The notes under the pieces were generated by a model, which was not told where the DNA came from, ran no database searches, and saw nothing but the letters and a program-made list of their open reading frames with translations. Positions 59,301-63,585 of a stretch of DNA of 64,000 nucleotides are shown piece by piece (the stretch's first letter is position 1; every line of letters starts with the position of its first letter). The DNA comes from Notamacropus eugenii (taxonomy: Eukaryota > Chordata > Mammalia > Diprotodontia > Macropodidae): the NCBI RefSeq assembly GCF_028372415.1, contig NC_092874.1, positions 113,845,744-113,909,743 of the forward strand. The letters are read 5' to 3'. The translations under genes were made by a program, and so were the position numbers.

Positions 59301-60595
59301 GGACCTACAGGGCCAGCTTCCTCACCCCTGAGAGAATTTGTCTCTATCCCTCTTCTGCAGGACAGTCCTTCCAACCCTTGCAAACAGCAAGGTTGAGTTT
59401 CTCTCTTTTCCAAGTTAACCAGGAGCTAAAGTTAAGCCTCTCAGCTAAACATCAGACAGCATGATCATACCGAAAGTGGACTCAAAAATCCTGAAATTAA
59501 ATACAAACTTGGTCCCTTACTAGTCACATGATTGTAGGCAAGCTATTTAACCTCTCTGCATCTCCATTTCTTCTCCTGTAAGAGAGAAGAAATAAAAAAT
59601 CATTTTCTTAAAATTTAAAAAAAAAATCAAAAGATTAGATTGATTCGGCCAATCTCTGGAGTACTCAATAGAAGACATATAATATCCAGAGGATTGGAGA
59701 GGTTCCCAGAAATCCCTGGATACCACCCTCCCTCTGGATACCACCTCTAGCCTCTCTTATGGTGTCTTTGATCTTCATACTTGCTTCTCTGCTACAGGAA
59801 AGGCTACCGTACAGATGCCACTGTCTCTGTCTTCCTTGGCTTCCTCCTCTTCTTAATCCCAGCTAAGAAACCTTGTTTTGGAAAAAAAGATAAAGGTACG
59901 AGGGATGCTGTGAGGGGGAGGGGGGAAACGGGACACTAGGTCCTACAGACTGCCTCTGGTCAGAGAATACCTGATTATGAAGTTTTCAGACATGAACAGA
60001 AGCAAAAAATCATCATGGCAGGTGACTACATTACATAGTAATGTAAATGAAACCAACACCAAAAGTCAATTAAACTAAGACAAATTATAAGGATCACTTA
60101 TGGTCCCAGAGAACAGAGGAAAAAATAGGCTCCCCTCCTCCCAGTAGAGCAGGGGACTATGAATGTGTTGTGGTACATGTACTGTCAGATGTGGTTATTT
60201 TGTGTGTTAGTCTGGCTTACCTTTTTTTCTATGCTTCAAGAGTGGATTCAGTGAGGGTGAAGGTATATCGTGAAATGGGATATAAAAACAAATGTTATCA
60301 ATAAAAAATTTTTAAAGTCTTCAGAGAGAGCTTCAGGTTTATTATGCTCTTTCCCAAACACCAGAGTAATCATACTGATCTGCAGATCCATTCAAATGCC
60401 CCTTATCTCCTTTAATGAGGTGCCTAGGTTTTAACATAAGATCTGTACCTTCATGAAATTTTAGATTCAGGAGACAGCAGAGAAGATGCAATGGAAACGG
60501 AACCCATCATTACATGGAAGGACTTCCAGAAGACCATGCCCTGGGAAATTGTCATTCTGGTGGGAGGAGGTTATGCGTTAGCATCTGGAAGCAAG
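14131..60595 (+). CDS. SLC13A4: SLC13A4, Na+/sulfate symporter, coding exons 1-13 (3' end outside window)
   Basis: Thirteen coding exons: 14131-14229, 20958-21086, 43137-43273, 45546-45724, 46162-46216, 46784-46823, 48408-48485, 50590-50774, 51602-51721, 55093-55194, 56265-56366, 59798-59895 and 60465-60595. They join to 485 codons with no stop and consistent phases at every junction, and closely follow mammalian SLC13A4 (about 626 residues) as I recall it. SLC13A4 (SUT-1) is a plasma-membrane symporter that moves sulfate inward with Na+, known from placenta, brain and high endothelial venules. Visible hallmarks are an N-terminal hydrophobic helix, the SNT Na+/substrate motif at residues 139-141, the GGLTTIIGTSTS re-entrant region at about 281-292, a Lys-rich cytoplasmic loop at about 347-352, and an EIVILVGGGYALASGSK segment ending at residue 485. 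The second SN-type motif and the family signature near the C-terminus lie beyond the window. Confidence 0.95.
14745..14942 (+). mobile_element. CORE-SINE (MIR-like)
   Basis: TGGGTTCAAATCCCACCTCT, GACCTTGGGCAAGTCACTTA and a CAAAATGAGGGG-CTTGGACTAGATGG tail are all present in order. Confidence 0.85.
14955..15150. repeat. ancient DNA-transposon-like palindromic repeat
   Basis: Begins with CAGGAGTCTGTAACC and ends with CCCCAGGTGAAGAACCATTG. The ends are loosely inverted, as in hAT-derived MITEs. 23805-23960 carries a related 'cttcttaatctggggtccatagac' start. Family not identified. Confidence 0.4.
16243..16470 (+). mobile_element. MIR
   Basis: CCCACAACAACTCCGTGAAG and ATGACTTGCCAAGCATG, then CTCCTGACTCCAAATCTAG at the end, in MIR order. 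Confidence 0.8.
16570..16812 (-). mobile_element. tRNA-headed SINE (minus)
   Basis: Near-complete copy: GTTGCTCAGTCATGTCTGAC tail side, CTGACTCCAGGCCCAGCACT and the head GCCACCTAGCTGCCC at the right end. It is followed at 16832-16882 by a SINE tail fragment in the opposite orientation. Confidence 0.88.
17033..17272 (+). mobile_element. MIR
   Basis: ATGGTCTAATGG start, CAGTTTCCTCAACTATAAAA and TACCTCATAGTATTGCAGTA blocks in MIR order. Confidence 0.75.
18405..18612 (-). mobile_element. tRNA-headed SINE (minus)
   Basis: TTTGCCATTTCCTTCTCCAG, AGGAAACTGAGGCAAACAGG, CTGACTCCAGGTCCAGTGCT and a TATCCACTGTGCC head end. Confidence 0.88.
19435..19785 (+). mobile_element. SINE interrupted by an L1 tail
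   Basis: 19435-19575 is a tRNA-headed/CORE SINE (TTGGGGTTCAAATCCCAGTT, CCTCAGTTTCCTTACC). Its tail resumes at 19745-19785 (GACCTCTATGATCCCTTCCA). The gap holds an L1 3' end of about 150 bp (19580-19725) with GAGAAAATTTGAAACTCAAA and a TATAATTGGAAAAAATAAAA tail. Confidence 0.75.
20958..21086 (+). CDS. SLC13A4: SLC13A4 coding exon 2
   Basis: Residues 34-76, 43 complete codons. The acceptor CTCTCCTGCAG ends at 20957; the donor is GAG|GTTAGA. It encodes the second membrane segment with AYVLIVTAVYWVSEAVPLG, one of the most conserved parts of the SLC13 family, and AAALVPAFLYPLFGVL. Confidence 0.95.
23338..23555 (+). repeat. 39-bp minisatellite, about 5.6 copies
   Basis: Six successive units begin CAGCTCARTTCAA or a close variant, spaced exactly 39 bases apart, each with internal ACYCCACMAACTCARTT similarity. 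The period is a multiple of three, so two + frames stay open across the array with 13-residue repeats. No evidence supports translation. Confidence 0.92.
23805..23960. repeat. ancient transposon-like repeat
   Basis: CTTCTTAATCTGGGGTCCAT start followed by CAGGGGTCCATAAATTT, related to 14955-15150. Probably hAT-derived; low certainty. Confidence 0.4.
24790..24982. mobile_element. palindromic hAT-type MITE, copy 1
   Basis: Two inverted halves meet around TTTTATTAAGGGGATTTG. The left half has CCACATGTGACTTC and ACAGAACAAATCC; the right half has GGATTTGTTCTGTGAAG and TGAGGACCTA...CACATGTGGTCTGG. The ends are CAG...CTG. Flanking 8-mers are only partly similar, so the copy is old. Confidence 0.8.
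25385..25705 (+). mobile_element. two overlapping MIR copies in tandem
   Basis: A MIR core ends with TTATTATCCCCATTTA at about 25500 and a second begins immediately with AGTAGCTAACATGTATAAGG, TACTATGTGCTAAGTCCTGT and continues to CTTGCCCAAGGTCACAC. Confidence 0.8.
27915..28055 (+). mobile_element. MIR/L3-type fragment
   Basis: ATTTTACAAATAAGGAAACT, GAGGCCTGG and ATTTGCCCAAGGTCACAG. Confidence 0.65.
28056..28312 (+). mobile_element. tRNA-headed SINE, near full length
   Basis: GGGGCAGCTTAGGTGGTGCA head, GTCAGGAGAACTTGAGTTCA, GTGACCCTGGGCAAGTCACC, AAATGAGCTGGAGAAGG and a CAACAACAAAAAAG tail. Confidence 0.93.
28390..28640 (+). mobile_element. MIR
   Basis: TTGATCCTCACAGAAACCAT, TTATCCCCATTTTACAGATA and CCGACTCCAGGGTCAGCATT. 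Confidence 0.85.
30115..30358 (+). mobile_element. MIR
   Basis: AGTTTGCAAAGTGCTTCACA, CCCATTTTACAGATGGGGAA and a CTCTATCCACTATTTCATC end. Confidence 0.8.
31855..32145 (+). mobile_element. tRNA-headed SINE carrying an L2-type tail insertion
   Basis: GGGGCAGTTAGGTGGTCCAG head and TGAGTTCAAATCCAGTCTCA. At about 32025-32125 a CCTACCATGTACTAGGTGCT segment interrupts, and the SINE tail GAATGACCTCTAAGATCCCC resumes. Confidence 0.75.
32372..33436. mobile_element. Tigger-type (pogo/Tc-mariner) DNA transposon remnant, transposase deleted
   Basis: The right end CTGCAATATCTCCAAGGTAT-GCCTGTA and subterminal CTACAGCATAGTGTAAACAT with ACTTTTATATGCATTGGGAA match the Tigger1 end as I know it from mammals. 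The left part carries AGGTTTGTGGCAACCCTGCC and TCACATTTTGGTAATTCTCA. The transposase coding region is absent. A SINE is nested at about 33037-33280. Confidence 0.85.
33037..33280 (+). mobile_element. tRNA-headed SINE nested in the Tigger remnant
   Basis: GGGCAGCTAGGTGATACAGT head, TGTGACCCTGGGCAAGTCCC and TTTGCCAAGAAAACCACAGA. It splits the Tigger sequence ATTAAGGTATGTA from ATTGCACATTTAATAGACTA. Confidence 0.9.
33677..36216 (-). mobile_element. HAL1-like element: L1-type ORF1 without ORF2 (minus)
   Basis: On the minus strand the element starts AGGGGCATAGCCAAGG-TGGCGGAG at 36216. It has a GC-rich leader (about 36200-35700), then an ORF1-like region (about 35680-34600) with a Glu/Lys/Gln-rich coiled coil (35511-35242 is still open) and degraded L1 ORF1 RNA-binding text RRDNLKIMGL and ILQAARKK. 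It then runs straight into a 3'UTR with GGGATGGGTGGGGAGGGAGG and an A-rich tail. No reverse transcriptase is present. CCAGATTTT at 33668-33676 and 36217-36225 flanks it as a target-site duplication. Confidence 0.85.
36715..36890 (-). mobile_element. fragment of the composite SINE body
   Basis: TTTTGAAGACCATCAGTGGC and GAGCAGAGCTGTACAAAGTC resemble the body of the 8437-8734 SINE, strongly diverged. Confidence 0.55.
36905..37155 (+). mobile_element. MIR
   Basis: TGACATTTATTTAGCACTTT, TTATTATCCCCATTTTACAT and GATTTGAACCCATGTCATTC. Confidence 0.85.
38935..39840 (-). mobile_element. 5'-truncated L1 with intact ORF2 tail (minus)
   Basis: On the minus strand 39803-39321 is an open frame that reads as the C-terminal end of L1 ORF2: CWRGCGRVGTLIHCWWSC, then FDPAISLLGLYP, CTKIFIAALYV, GEWLNKLW and MEYYCAIRNDE. 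A 3'UTR and a T-rich (A tail) end at 38935 follow. CTAATCTATCTTTTT is duplicated at 38920-38934 and 39841-39855. The insertion is antisense to SLC13A4. The good frame and 15-bp duplication show a comparatively young copy. Confidence 0.93.
40265..40800 (-). mobile_element. older L1 3' region (minus)
   Basis: TTTATCAGAAAAATTTGCTG, TTCTTCCCAGTTTTCTC, TTGTACCAAAGCTTTTTTAA and TATCAGATATTAGACTATTA are in the order of the L1 3' part read in reverse; no intact frame. Confidence 0.6.
41249..41299 (+). repeat. (CA)n microsatellite
   Basis: About 25 CA units with two CG-containing interruptions near the right end. Confidence 0.97.
41350..41570 (+). mobile_element. CORE-SINE (MIR-like)
   Basis: GTGTGACTCTGGACAAGTGA, CCTCAGTTTCCTCTTCTGTG and CAGGGTTGTTCTAAGGATAA. 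Confidence 0.8.
41588..41830 (+). mobile_element. tRNA-headed SINE
   Basis: CAGCTAAATGGTACAGTGAA head, TGTGTGACCCTGGGCAAGTC and a GACTGAAAAATGACTCAACG tail. Confidence 0.85.
42498..42771 (+). repeat. inverted repeat, left arm (upstream of exon 3)
   Basis: Reverse-complementary to 43499-43760 with long exact blocks, for example ATTATTACCATTTTCTCCAT and CAGCTCTTGAGAGCTGGTCC. Visual identity is about 90%. Family unknown; it may be a dispersed repeat present twice in opposite orientation. Confidence 0.9.
42940..42965. repeat. perfect 26-bp palindrome
   Basis: The half-site ATATTCATAGCAG is followed directly by its exact reverse complement. It lies 172 bases before exon 3, inside the loop of the longer inverted repeat. 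Confidence 0.9.
43137..43273 (+). CDS. SLC13A4: SLC13A4 coding exon 3
   Basis: Residues 77-121 plus two bases of codon 122. The acceptor is CTCTACAG and the donor CAT|GTAAGT. It encodes VAAEYFKNTTLLLMGVICVA and AVEKWNLHKRIALRM, the EKWNLHKR loop being typical of animal SLC13 carriers. This exon is enclosed by a long inverted repeat (42498-42771 and 43499-43760). Confidence 0.95.
43274..45545 (+). other. SLC13A4: SLC13A4 intron 3
   Basis: Apart from the inverted-repeat arm it holds MIR-type elements at 44590-44690 and 44700-44930. The rest is AT-rich without recognisable elements. 45432-45475 has a short duplicated CATTCTCGATTG motif. Confidence 0.65.
43499..43760 (-). repeat. inverted repeat, right arm (downstream of exon 3)
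   Basis: Partner of 42498-42771. It starts 226 bases after the exon 3 donor, so the two arms bracket the whole exon with a loop of about 730 bases. Confidence 0.9.
45546..45724 (+). CDS. SLC13A4: SLC13A4 coding exon 4 (SNT motif)
   Basis: Completes Met122, encodes residues 123-181 and leaves one base of codon 182. It carries MWLSNTSTTAMVMPI, whose SNT at 139-141 matches the Na+- and substrate-binding motif established for the family in the bacterial homologue VcINDY. The donor A|GTACAG is weaker than those of the other exons. The acidic EEEQ segment after VLQELVSA starts a variable cytoplasmic loop. Confidence 0.93.
46162..46216 (+). CDS. SLC13A4: SLC13A4 coding exon 5 (tandem acceptor)
   Basis: 55 bases. 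Two AG acceptors lie six bases apart, ending at 46155 and 46161. The downstream one gives ISLGEKNGPPSLELIFVNE, which lines up with the mammalian ISL...PSLELIFVNE and so is preferred. The upstream one would keep the frame and add two residues. The donor is GA|GTGAGT. Confidence 0.85.
46784..46823 (+). CDS. SLC13A4: SLC13A4 coding exon 6 (40-base microexon-like)
   Basis: Encodes residues 200-213 (DSSTPDFPTLMQGK, the D split with exon 5) of the large intracellular loop. The acceptor has a good pyrimidine tract ending TTCCAG; the donor AAG|GTACCA is only moderate. The LM and following NLNGV match the mammalian protein while the rest of the loop is divergent. Confidence 0.85.
47092..47305 (+). mobile_element. 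tRNA-headed SINE
   Basis: GGGCAGCTAGGTGGCACAGT head, ATGAGCTGGAGAAGGAAATG and a GACACAACTGAACAACA tail. Confidence 0.92.
47505..47697 (+). repeat. direct repeat, copy 1 (upstream of exon 7)
   Basis: Shares AAAAAATGCTGTGAGAG, GGAGTAGTG, AGCAGATGACCC and CTAAACCACATA blocks in the same order with 49075-49283. Confidence 0.85.
48408..48485 (+). CDS. SLC13A4: SLC13A4 coding exon 7
   Basis: Residues 214-239, 26 complete codons: NLNGVHMITNPIKS followed by a basic Lys/Arg/Gln/Ser-rich stretch. The acceptor is CCTACAG and the donor CAG|GTAAGG. It belongs to the poorly conserved cytoplasmic loop. Direct repeats of about 200 bp lie on both sides (47505-47697 and 49075-49283). Confidence 0.9.
48875..48962. 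mobile_element. palindromic hAT-type MITE, copy 2, internally deleted (88 bp)
   Basis: Starts CAGTTTTACAGAACAAAT and ends GAGGACCTAGAGGGC...CCCCTG. It is flanked by an exact 8-bp duplication CTTTAGAC at 48867-48874 and 48963-48970. Compared with copy 3, most of the left half is missing. Confidence 0.9.
49075..49283 (+). repeat. direct repeat, copy 2 (downstream of exon 7)
   Basis: Same orientation as 47505-47697, diverged by substitutions and small indels. Family not recognised. Confidence 0.85.
49843..50070 (+). mobile_element. MIR
   Basis: TTTCTGAGGTAGGTGCTGTT, CTCATTTTACCGATTAAGAG and CTTCCTGACTCTAGGTTCAG. Confidence 0.85.
50270..50480 (+). repeat. GTA/GTG/GAT trinucleotide repeat
   Basis: Runs of GTAGTAGTAG passing into GGTGGT and GATGAT triplets. 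The array ends 110 bases before exon 8 and stays in the same open frame as that exon. Confidence 0.93.
50590..50774 (+). CDS. SLC13A4: SLC13A4 coding exon 8
   Basis: Residues 240-300 plus two bases of codon 301. The acceptor TTTGGCAG follows a TTTCC tract; the donor AA|GTAAGT is strong. After a basic loop (KYRSQHDHMVCKC) it encodes SLSISYAATIGGLTTIIGTS, the first re-entrant region of the carrier, then SLIFLEHFN. A long GTA/GTG trinucleotide repeat lies 110 bases upstream in the intron. Confidence 0.94.
51602..51721 (+). CDS. SLC13A4: SLC13A4 coding exon 9
   Basis: Residues 302-340 with split codons at both ends. The acceptor is TTCTTTTCCAG and the donor AA|GTGAGT. It encodes AEVVNFGTWFLFSFPISLIM and a Trp-rich membrane end VSWFWMHWLFLGC, matching the mammalian protein almost residue for residue. 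Confidence 0.95.
52727..52976 (+). mobile_element. tRNA-headed SINE
   Basis: AAGCTAGGTGAATCAGTAGA head, AGACCTGAGTTCAAATCCAA, TTTTGCCAAGAAAACCCCAA and a CATTTAAACAACAACG tail. Confidence 0.9.
53697..54361 (+). mobile_element. 5'-truncated L1 3' end with target-site duplication
   Basis: Reads as the L1 ORF2 tail (CTKRFLAALFVAAKNW, GEWLNKLWYTIVMKYYCAIR) plus a 3'UTR ending AAAAAATAAAATAAAAATTA. A 17-bp duplication CATAAATGTGAGATRTT lies at 53680-53696 and 54362-54378, with one mismatch. It interrupts a MIR. Confidence 0.93.
55093..55194 (+). CDS. SLC13A4: SLC13A4 coding exon 10 (Lys-rich loop)
   Basis: Residues 342-374 plus two bases. The acceptor is CCTTCTCAG and the donor AG|GTAAAA. It encodes FKETCSLSKKKKTKREELSE and an acidic/basic helix ending EYEKLGDI. 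The exon is wholly hydrophilic, consistent with the intracellular loop of the family. Confidence 0.94.
55245..55392 (-). mobile_element. tRNA-headed SINE (minus)
   Basis: TTTGTTTGTTTTG tract, then AAGTGACTTGCCCAGGGTCA, CTTCCTGACTCCAGGCTTGG and a degraded head. Confidence 0.82.
56265..56366 (+). CDS. SLC13A4: SLC13A4 coding exon 11
   Basis: Residues 376-408 with split codons. The acceptor is TTTTCTAG and the donor AA|GTAAGT. It encodes YPEMVTAFFFILMTLLWFTR and EPGFVPGWDSFFE, the WFTREPGFVPGW motif being a hallmark of animal SLC13 members. Confidence 0.95.
57495..57632 (-). mobile_element. tRNA-headed SINE fragment (minus)
   Basis: GGCAATCAGGGTTAAGTGAC, CTCCTGACTCCAGGGTCAGT and a TCTATCCACTACACCCC head side. 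Confidence 0.82.
57919..58068. mobile_element. mariner-like MITE
   Basis: The ends are inverted: GTGTCCCAAAAGTCTTAG on the left and CTAAGACTTTTGGAATATCC on the right, enclosing an AT-rich centre of about 110 bases. TA dinucleotides lie at both borders. Confidence 0.75.
58691..58880. mobile_element. palindromic hAT-type MITE, copy 3, complete (190 bp)
   Basis: Starts CAGGGGTAGGGATCC and ends GGTTCCCCACCCCTG, with an exact 8-bp duplication CTCTAAGC at 58683-58690 and 58881-58888. The two halves are inverted copies of each other (CCTCTAGGTCCTCAAGTG against CACTTGAGGACCTAGAGG), so a transcript could fold into one hairpin. Confidence 0.95.
59149..59330. mobile_element. palindromic hAT-type MITE, copy 4
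   Basis: GGATGGGGAATATGGGGCCT start, CTAGGTCCTTGAGTG in the left half, TTTTATTAAGGGGATTTGTT centre, CACTTGAGGACCTACAGG in the right half and CTCACCCCTG end. More diverged than copy 3 and only about 270 bases from it. Confidence 0.88.
59798..59895 (+). CDS. SLC13A4: SLC13A4 coding exon 12
   Basis: Residues 410-441 plus one base. The acceptor is CTCTGCTACAG and the donor AAAG|GTACGA. It encodes KGYRTDATVSVFLGFLLFLI, a membrane helix, followed by PAKKPCFGKKDK. Confidence 0.94.
60465..60595 (+). CDS. SLC13A4: SLC13A4 coding exon 13 (last in window)
   Basis: Residues 442-485. The acceptor is AATTTTAG and the donor AAG|GTGACA, leaving phase 0. It encodes an acidic insert, then TEPIITWKDFQKTMPWEIVI and LVGGGYALASGSK. 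In the mammalian protein SSGLSTWIG follows. I found no continuation between 60596 and 64000, so the next exon lies beyond the window. Confidence 0.94.
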
Positions 60596-60734
60596 GTGAC
60601 ATTTTTTTTTTCTGGATTTGTTTTGTTGAATGTTTTTGTAAAAGCTTTGTTTAATTGAATATCTCAGTGCTGGTTAGCAAGAGCTAACTGGTGATTTCTT
60701 GAAACTGAGAAAGAGAATAAATGTCTATTCCACT

Positions 60735-61730
60735 ATCAATCAATATTTAGTAAGTACCTACTATGTGCCAGGCACTGTGCTAGGGATACAAAAAGGAGCA
60801 AAGGAGCTCACGATCTAATGGGGGAGACAGCAAGCAAGCATATGTGTACCAATAAGCTAAATTCAGGATGAAAAGGAAATCATTAAGAAAGGAAGGCACT
60901 AGAAATAAGGGTTAGAACAGGCTTCCTATAGAAAATGGGATTTTAGCTTGGGCTTGAAGGCAACCAGGGAAGCCAGTAGGTAGAGATGAGGAGGGAGAGC
61001 ATTCCAGCCATGAGTGACAGTAAGAGTAAATGCCCAGAGCTGAGAGATGGAGTGTCATGTTCATGGAACAAGGAGGCCAGTATGGATAGAAGAATACATG
61101 TTGGGGAATAAGATGTAAGAAGACTGGAAAGGTAGGAGGCAGGTGAAGGGCTTTGAATGCCAAATAGCTTCTCGTTCGTATTTGATCCTGGCAATAGGAA
61201 TACACTGGAAATACTGAACAGGAGCTGACGTGTTCAGATCTTCATTTTAGGGAAATAATTTTAGTGGCTGGATGGAGGATGGATTGGAGTGGGGTGAGAC
61301 TAGAGACAGGCAGACCCACCAGCAGGCTATTGCAGTCCAGACAGGAGTTCATAAGGACTGCACCAGAGTGGTGGTGGTGCCAGAGAAGAGAAGGGGGTAT
61401 ATTTGAGAGATCCTGCAAAAGTAAAATCAACAGGACTTGGCAACAGATTGGATATGGTGGGTGAGAAATAATGAAGAGCTAAGGATGACACCTAGGTTTT
61501 GAGCCTGATGGGCTGGGAGGTTTGTACGTGGCTAAGGTGGAGTAGAAGAGTAGGTTATAGGAAGTAAGATAAGGAGCCCAGTGGTTAGAGGGAGAGTTCA
61601 TTACGTATAGTTGAAATCCCATAGTATGAAGGCAGGAGTTGGGAAGGACAGAAATATGTAAGCCATAAACCAAACTCATTGAGGAAAGAAGGGGAAGTAC
61701 CCGAAGCTCTGTAGAGAGTAGCAACCAGGA
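60735..61730 (-). mobile_element. decayed L2-type LINE 3' region (minus)
   Basis: Same family and orientation as 6850-8990: CCAGCAGGCTATTGCAGTCC, TCAACAGGACTTGGCAACAG and TACTATGTGCCAGGCACTGT blocks occur in the same order. Confidence 0.75.
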
Positions 61731-62033
61731 TTTTGATCAGGTGGTAGTGCTAGCAGTAAAGCTGGGAATAGAAATCTACCCATGGCCCAGCTACTGAGAT
61801 TTGTGCTGATTGTCCCACCGACCAGCTTTTCTAAGGAAGAGAACAACTAGTTGAGCATTTCTGTTTGCACTTTGTTTTAAAGGTGACAAGAATTAAGACA
61901 ACTCAGCCTTTCACAGCTAAGGAGGGTAGTGCCTTTAGGTGGTCACATCGCATTATTGGTTCATTTTAAGCTTGTAGTCAACTTAAAGTAATAAGGACAT
62001 CAAACAACTCACATTTATACAGCACTTTGAGGT

Positions 62034-62305
62034 TAAGCAGCTAGGTGGTGCAGTGGATAAGGTGCCAGGCCTAGAGCTGGGAAGCCCTGAGTCCAAATCC
62101 AGCCTCAGAAATTTACTAGCCATGTGACCCTGGACAAGTCACTTAACTTCTGTTTGCCTCAGTTTCCTCAATTGCAAAATGGGGATAAGAACAGCAGCTA
62201 CTAGGGTTGTTGTGGGCACCAAAAGAAACAATATTTGAAAAGCATCTGGAACACAGGCTGACGCATAGTAGATGCTTAATAACTATTTGTTTCCTTCCTT
62301 CTTCC
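62034..62305 (+). mobile_element. tRNA-headed SINE with CORE-type tail
   Basis: GCAGCTAGGTGGTGCAGTGG head, ATGTGACCCTGGACAAGTCA, CTAGGGTTGTTGTGGGCACC and ATGCTTAATAACTATTTG tail. It splits a MIR (CAGCACTTTGAGGTT from CAAAGCCCTTTCTGC). Confidence 0.85.
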
Positions 62306-62929
62306 AAAGCCCTTTCTGCATAACAACTCTGAAAAGTGAGTCATTTTCTCATGAAATGCTCATTAAGCAGGCTCCTCCTGCTGATACATGATTTTTTTTA
62401 AATGAACATTTAAATCCTACATTCAGTACTTATCACTGTTAAGTTTTCCCTTTTTTTATTTGGGAGTCATTGTTTCCTGTCTGTTGAGGTCTTTTTGGTG
62501 TTTAAGTATTAAAATGTTTGTATATAGAATCACAGCTCTAGAGCTGGAGAGGTTGGAGGTCAGCTGACTCAACTCCTTCCTTTAATGGATAAGGAACCTG
62601 AGACCTGGAGGGGGTAAGTGGTGCCTGAGGTTACTTGGGTAGCGAGTGATAGTCGCGATTCACATTTAGGTTCCATGACTCCAAATTCAGCATTTTCTCT
62701 ACCTTAAGCAATAGTAGGAGAACTACATTAGACAAATTGTCTCATAAGATCGATTTAAAGTCCTTCTGCCCTTGTAAGTGTAATTGCATATATGTGAATG
62801 GCTGTGATTATGGCCCCAGTTAGAGAAAGCAAACTGTCTAATAAAGGTTGAGGGGGTTGGGATTGCAGCTCTGCACTGGGAAGGTCACTTTCAAGACCCT
62901 ATGTGGCTTCCAGAGCTGTGCTGAGCTAG

Positions 62930-63150
62930 TCACACTAGCTAACATTTCTGTGTGCCTTCCAGGCACAGTGCAAGGGTTTCACAGATGTGATCTCAAAGGA
63001 TCTTCACAACAACCCTGAGAGATAGGTGCTATTGTTATCCCCATTTTAGAGATGAAGAAACTGAAGCAATAAGAGATGAAGTGACTCCCTCGGGGTCACA
63101 GAGCTAGTAAGTGTCTGAGGCCAGATCGGAAATCATATTTTCCACTGTGC
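62930..63150 (+). mobile_element. MIR
   Basis: CTTCACAACAACCCTGAGAG, TTATCCCCATTTTAGAGATG and GGTCACAGAGCTAGTAAGTG. Confidence 0.85.
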
Positions 63151-63241
63151 CAACTAACTGCTCTGTGCCCTGAACAAAGGGACCCAGGAGATGCAAAGCT
63201 TGGGTCAACCACAGGTCCTTTTGAGAAATAAGATTGCAGAA

Positions 63242-63243
<2 letters not shown>

Positions 63244-63276
<33 letters not shown>
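63244..63276 (+). repeat. (GT)n microsatellite
   Basis: About 16 uninterrupted GT units directly abutting the tail end of the minus-strand SINE. Confidence 0.97.
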
Positions 63277-63279
<3 letters not shown>

Positions 63280-63585
63280 TCCTTCGTTGCCGAAGAAGAC
63301 CATGCCATCAGAGAAATGATGACATGACTTGCACTTGACTTTGTTTTGAGTGAGGGAGGGCTGTGCAGGTCACCAGCCTCACTTCTCCTCCAGAGCCATC
63401 TGAATCCAGTGACCAGATATTCATCAGGATGACTAGAGATGACCCAGGATGAGGCAGTTGGGGTTAAATGACTTGCCCAAGGTCACACAGCTAGTGAGTG
63501 TCAAGTGTCTGAGATGAGATTTGAACTCAGGTCCTCCTGACTCCTGTACTGGTGCTCTATCCACTGCACCACCTAGCTGCCCCTT
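63277..63585 (-). mobile_element. composite marsupial SINE, second near-full copy (minus)
   Basis: Close relative of 8437-8734: TCCTTCGTTGCCGAAGAAGA, AGAGCCATCTGAATCCAGTG and the CACCACCTAGCTGCCCCT head at the right end. A short AGAAATT at 63238-63244 and 63588-63594 may be the target duplication, which would make the GT repeat part of the SINE tail. Confidence 0.9.

Larger units (their letters stand above)
55195..59797 (+). other. SLC13A4: SLC13A4 introns 10 and 11
   Basis: Intron 10 contains a minus SINE (55245-55392) and MIR copies (55685-55870, 56060-56230), the latter ending close to exon 11. Intron 11 contains a minus SINE (57495-57632), a MIR (57770-57915), a mariner-like MITE, an L3/CR1-type fragment (58545-58680), two hAT MITEs and a MIR (59475-59590). 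56370-57480 and 58110-58540 show nothing identifiable. Confidence 0.7.
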
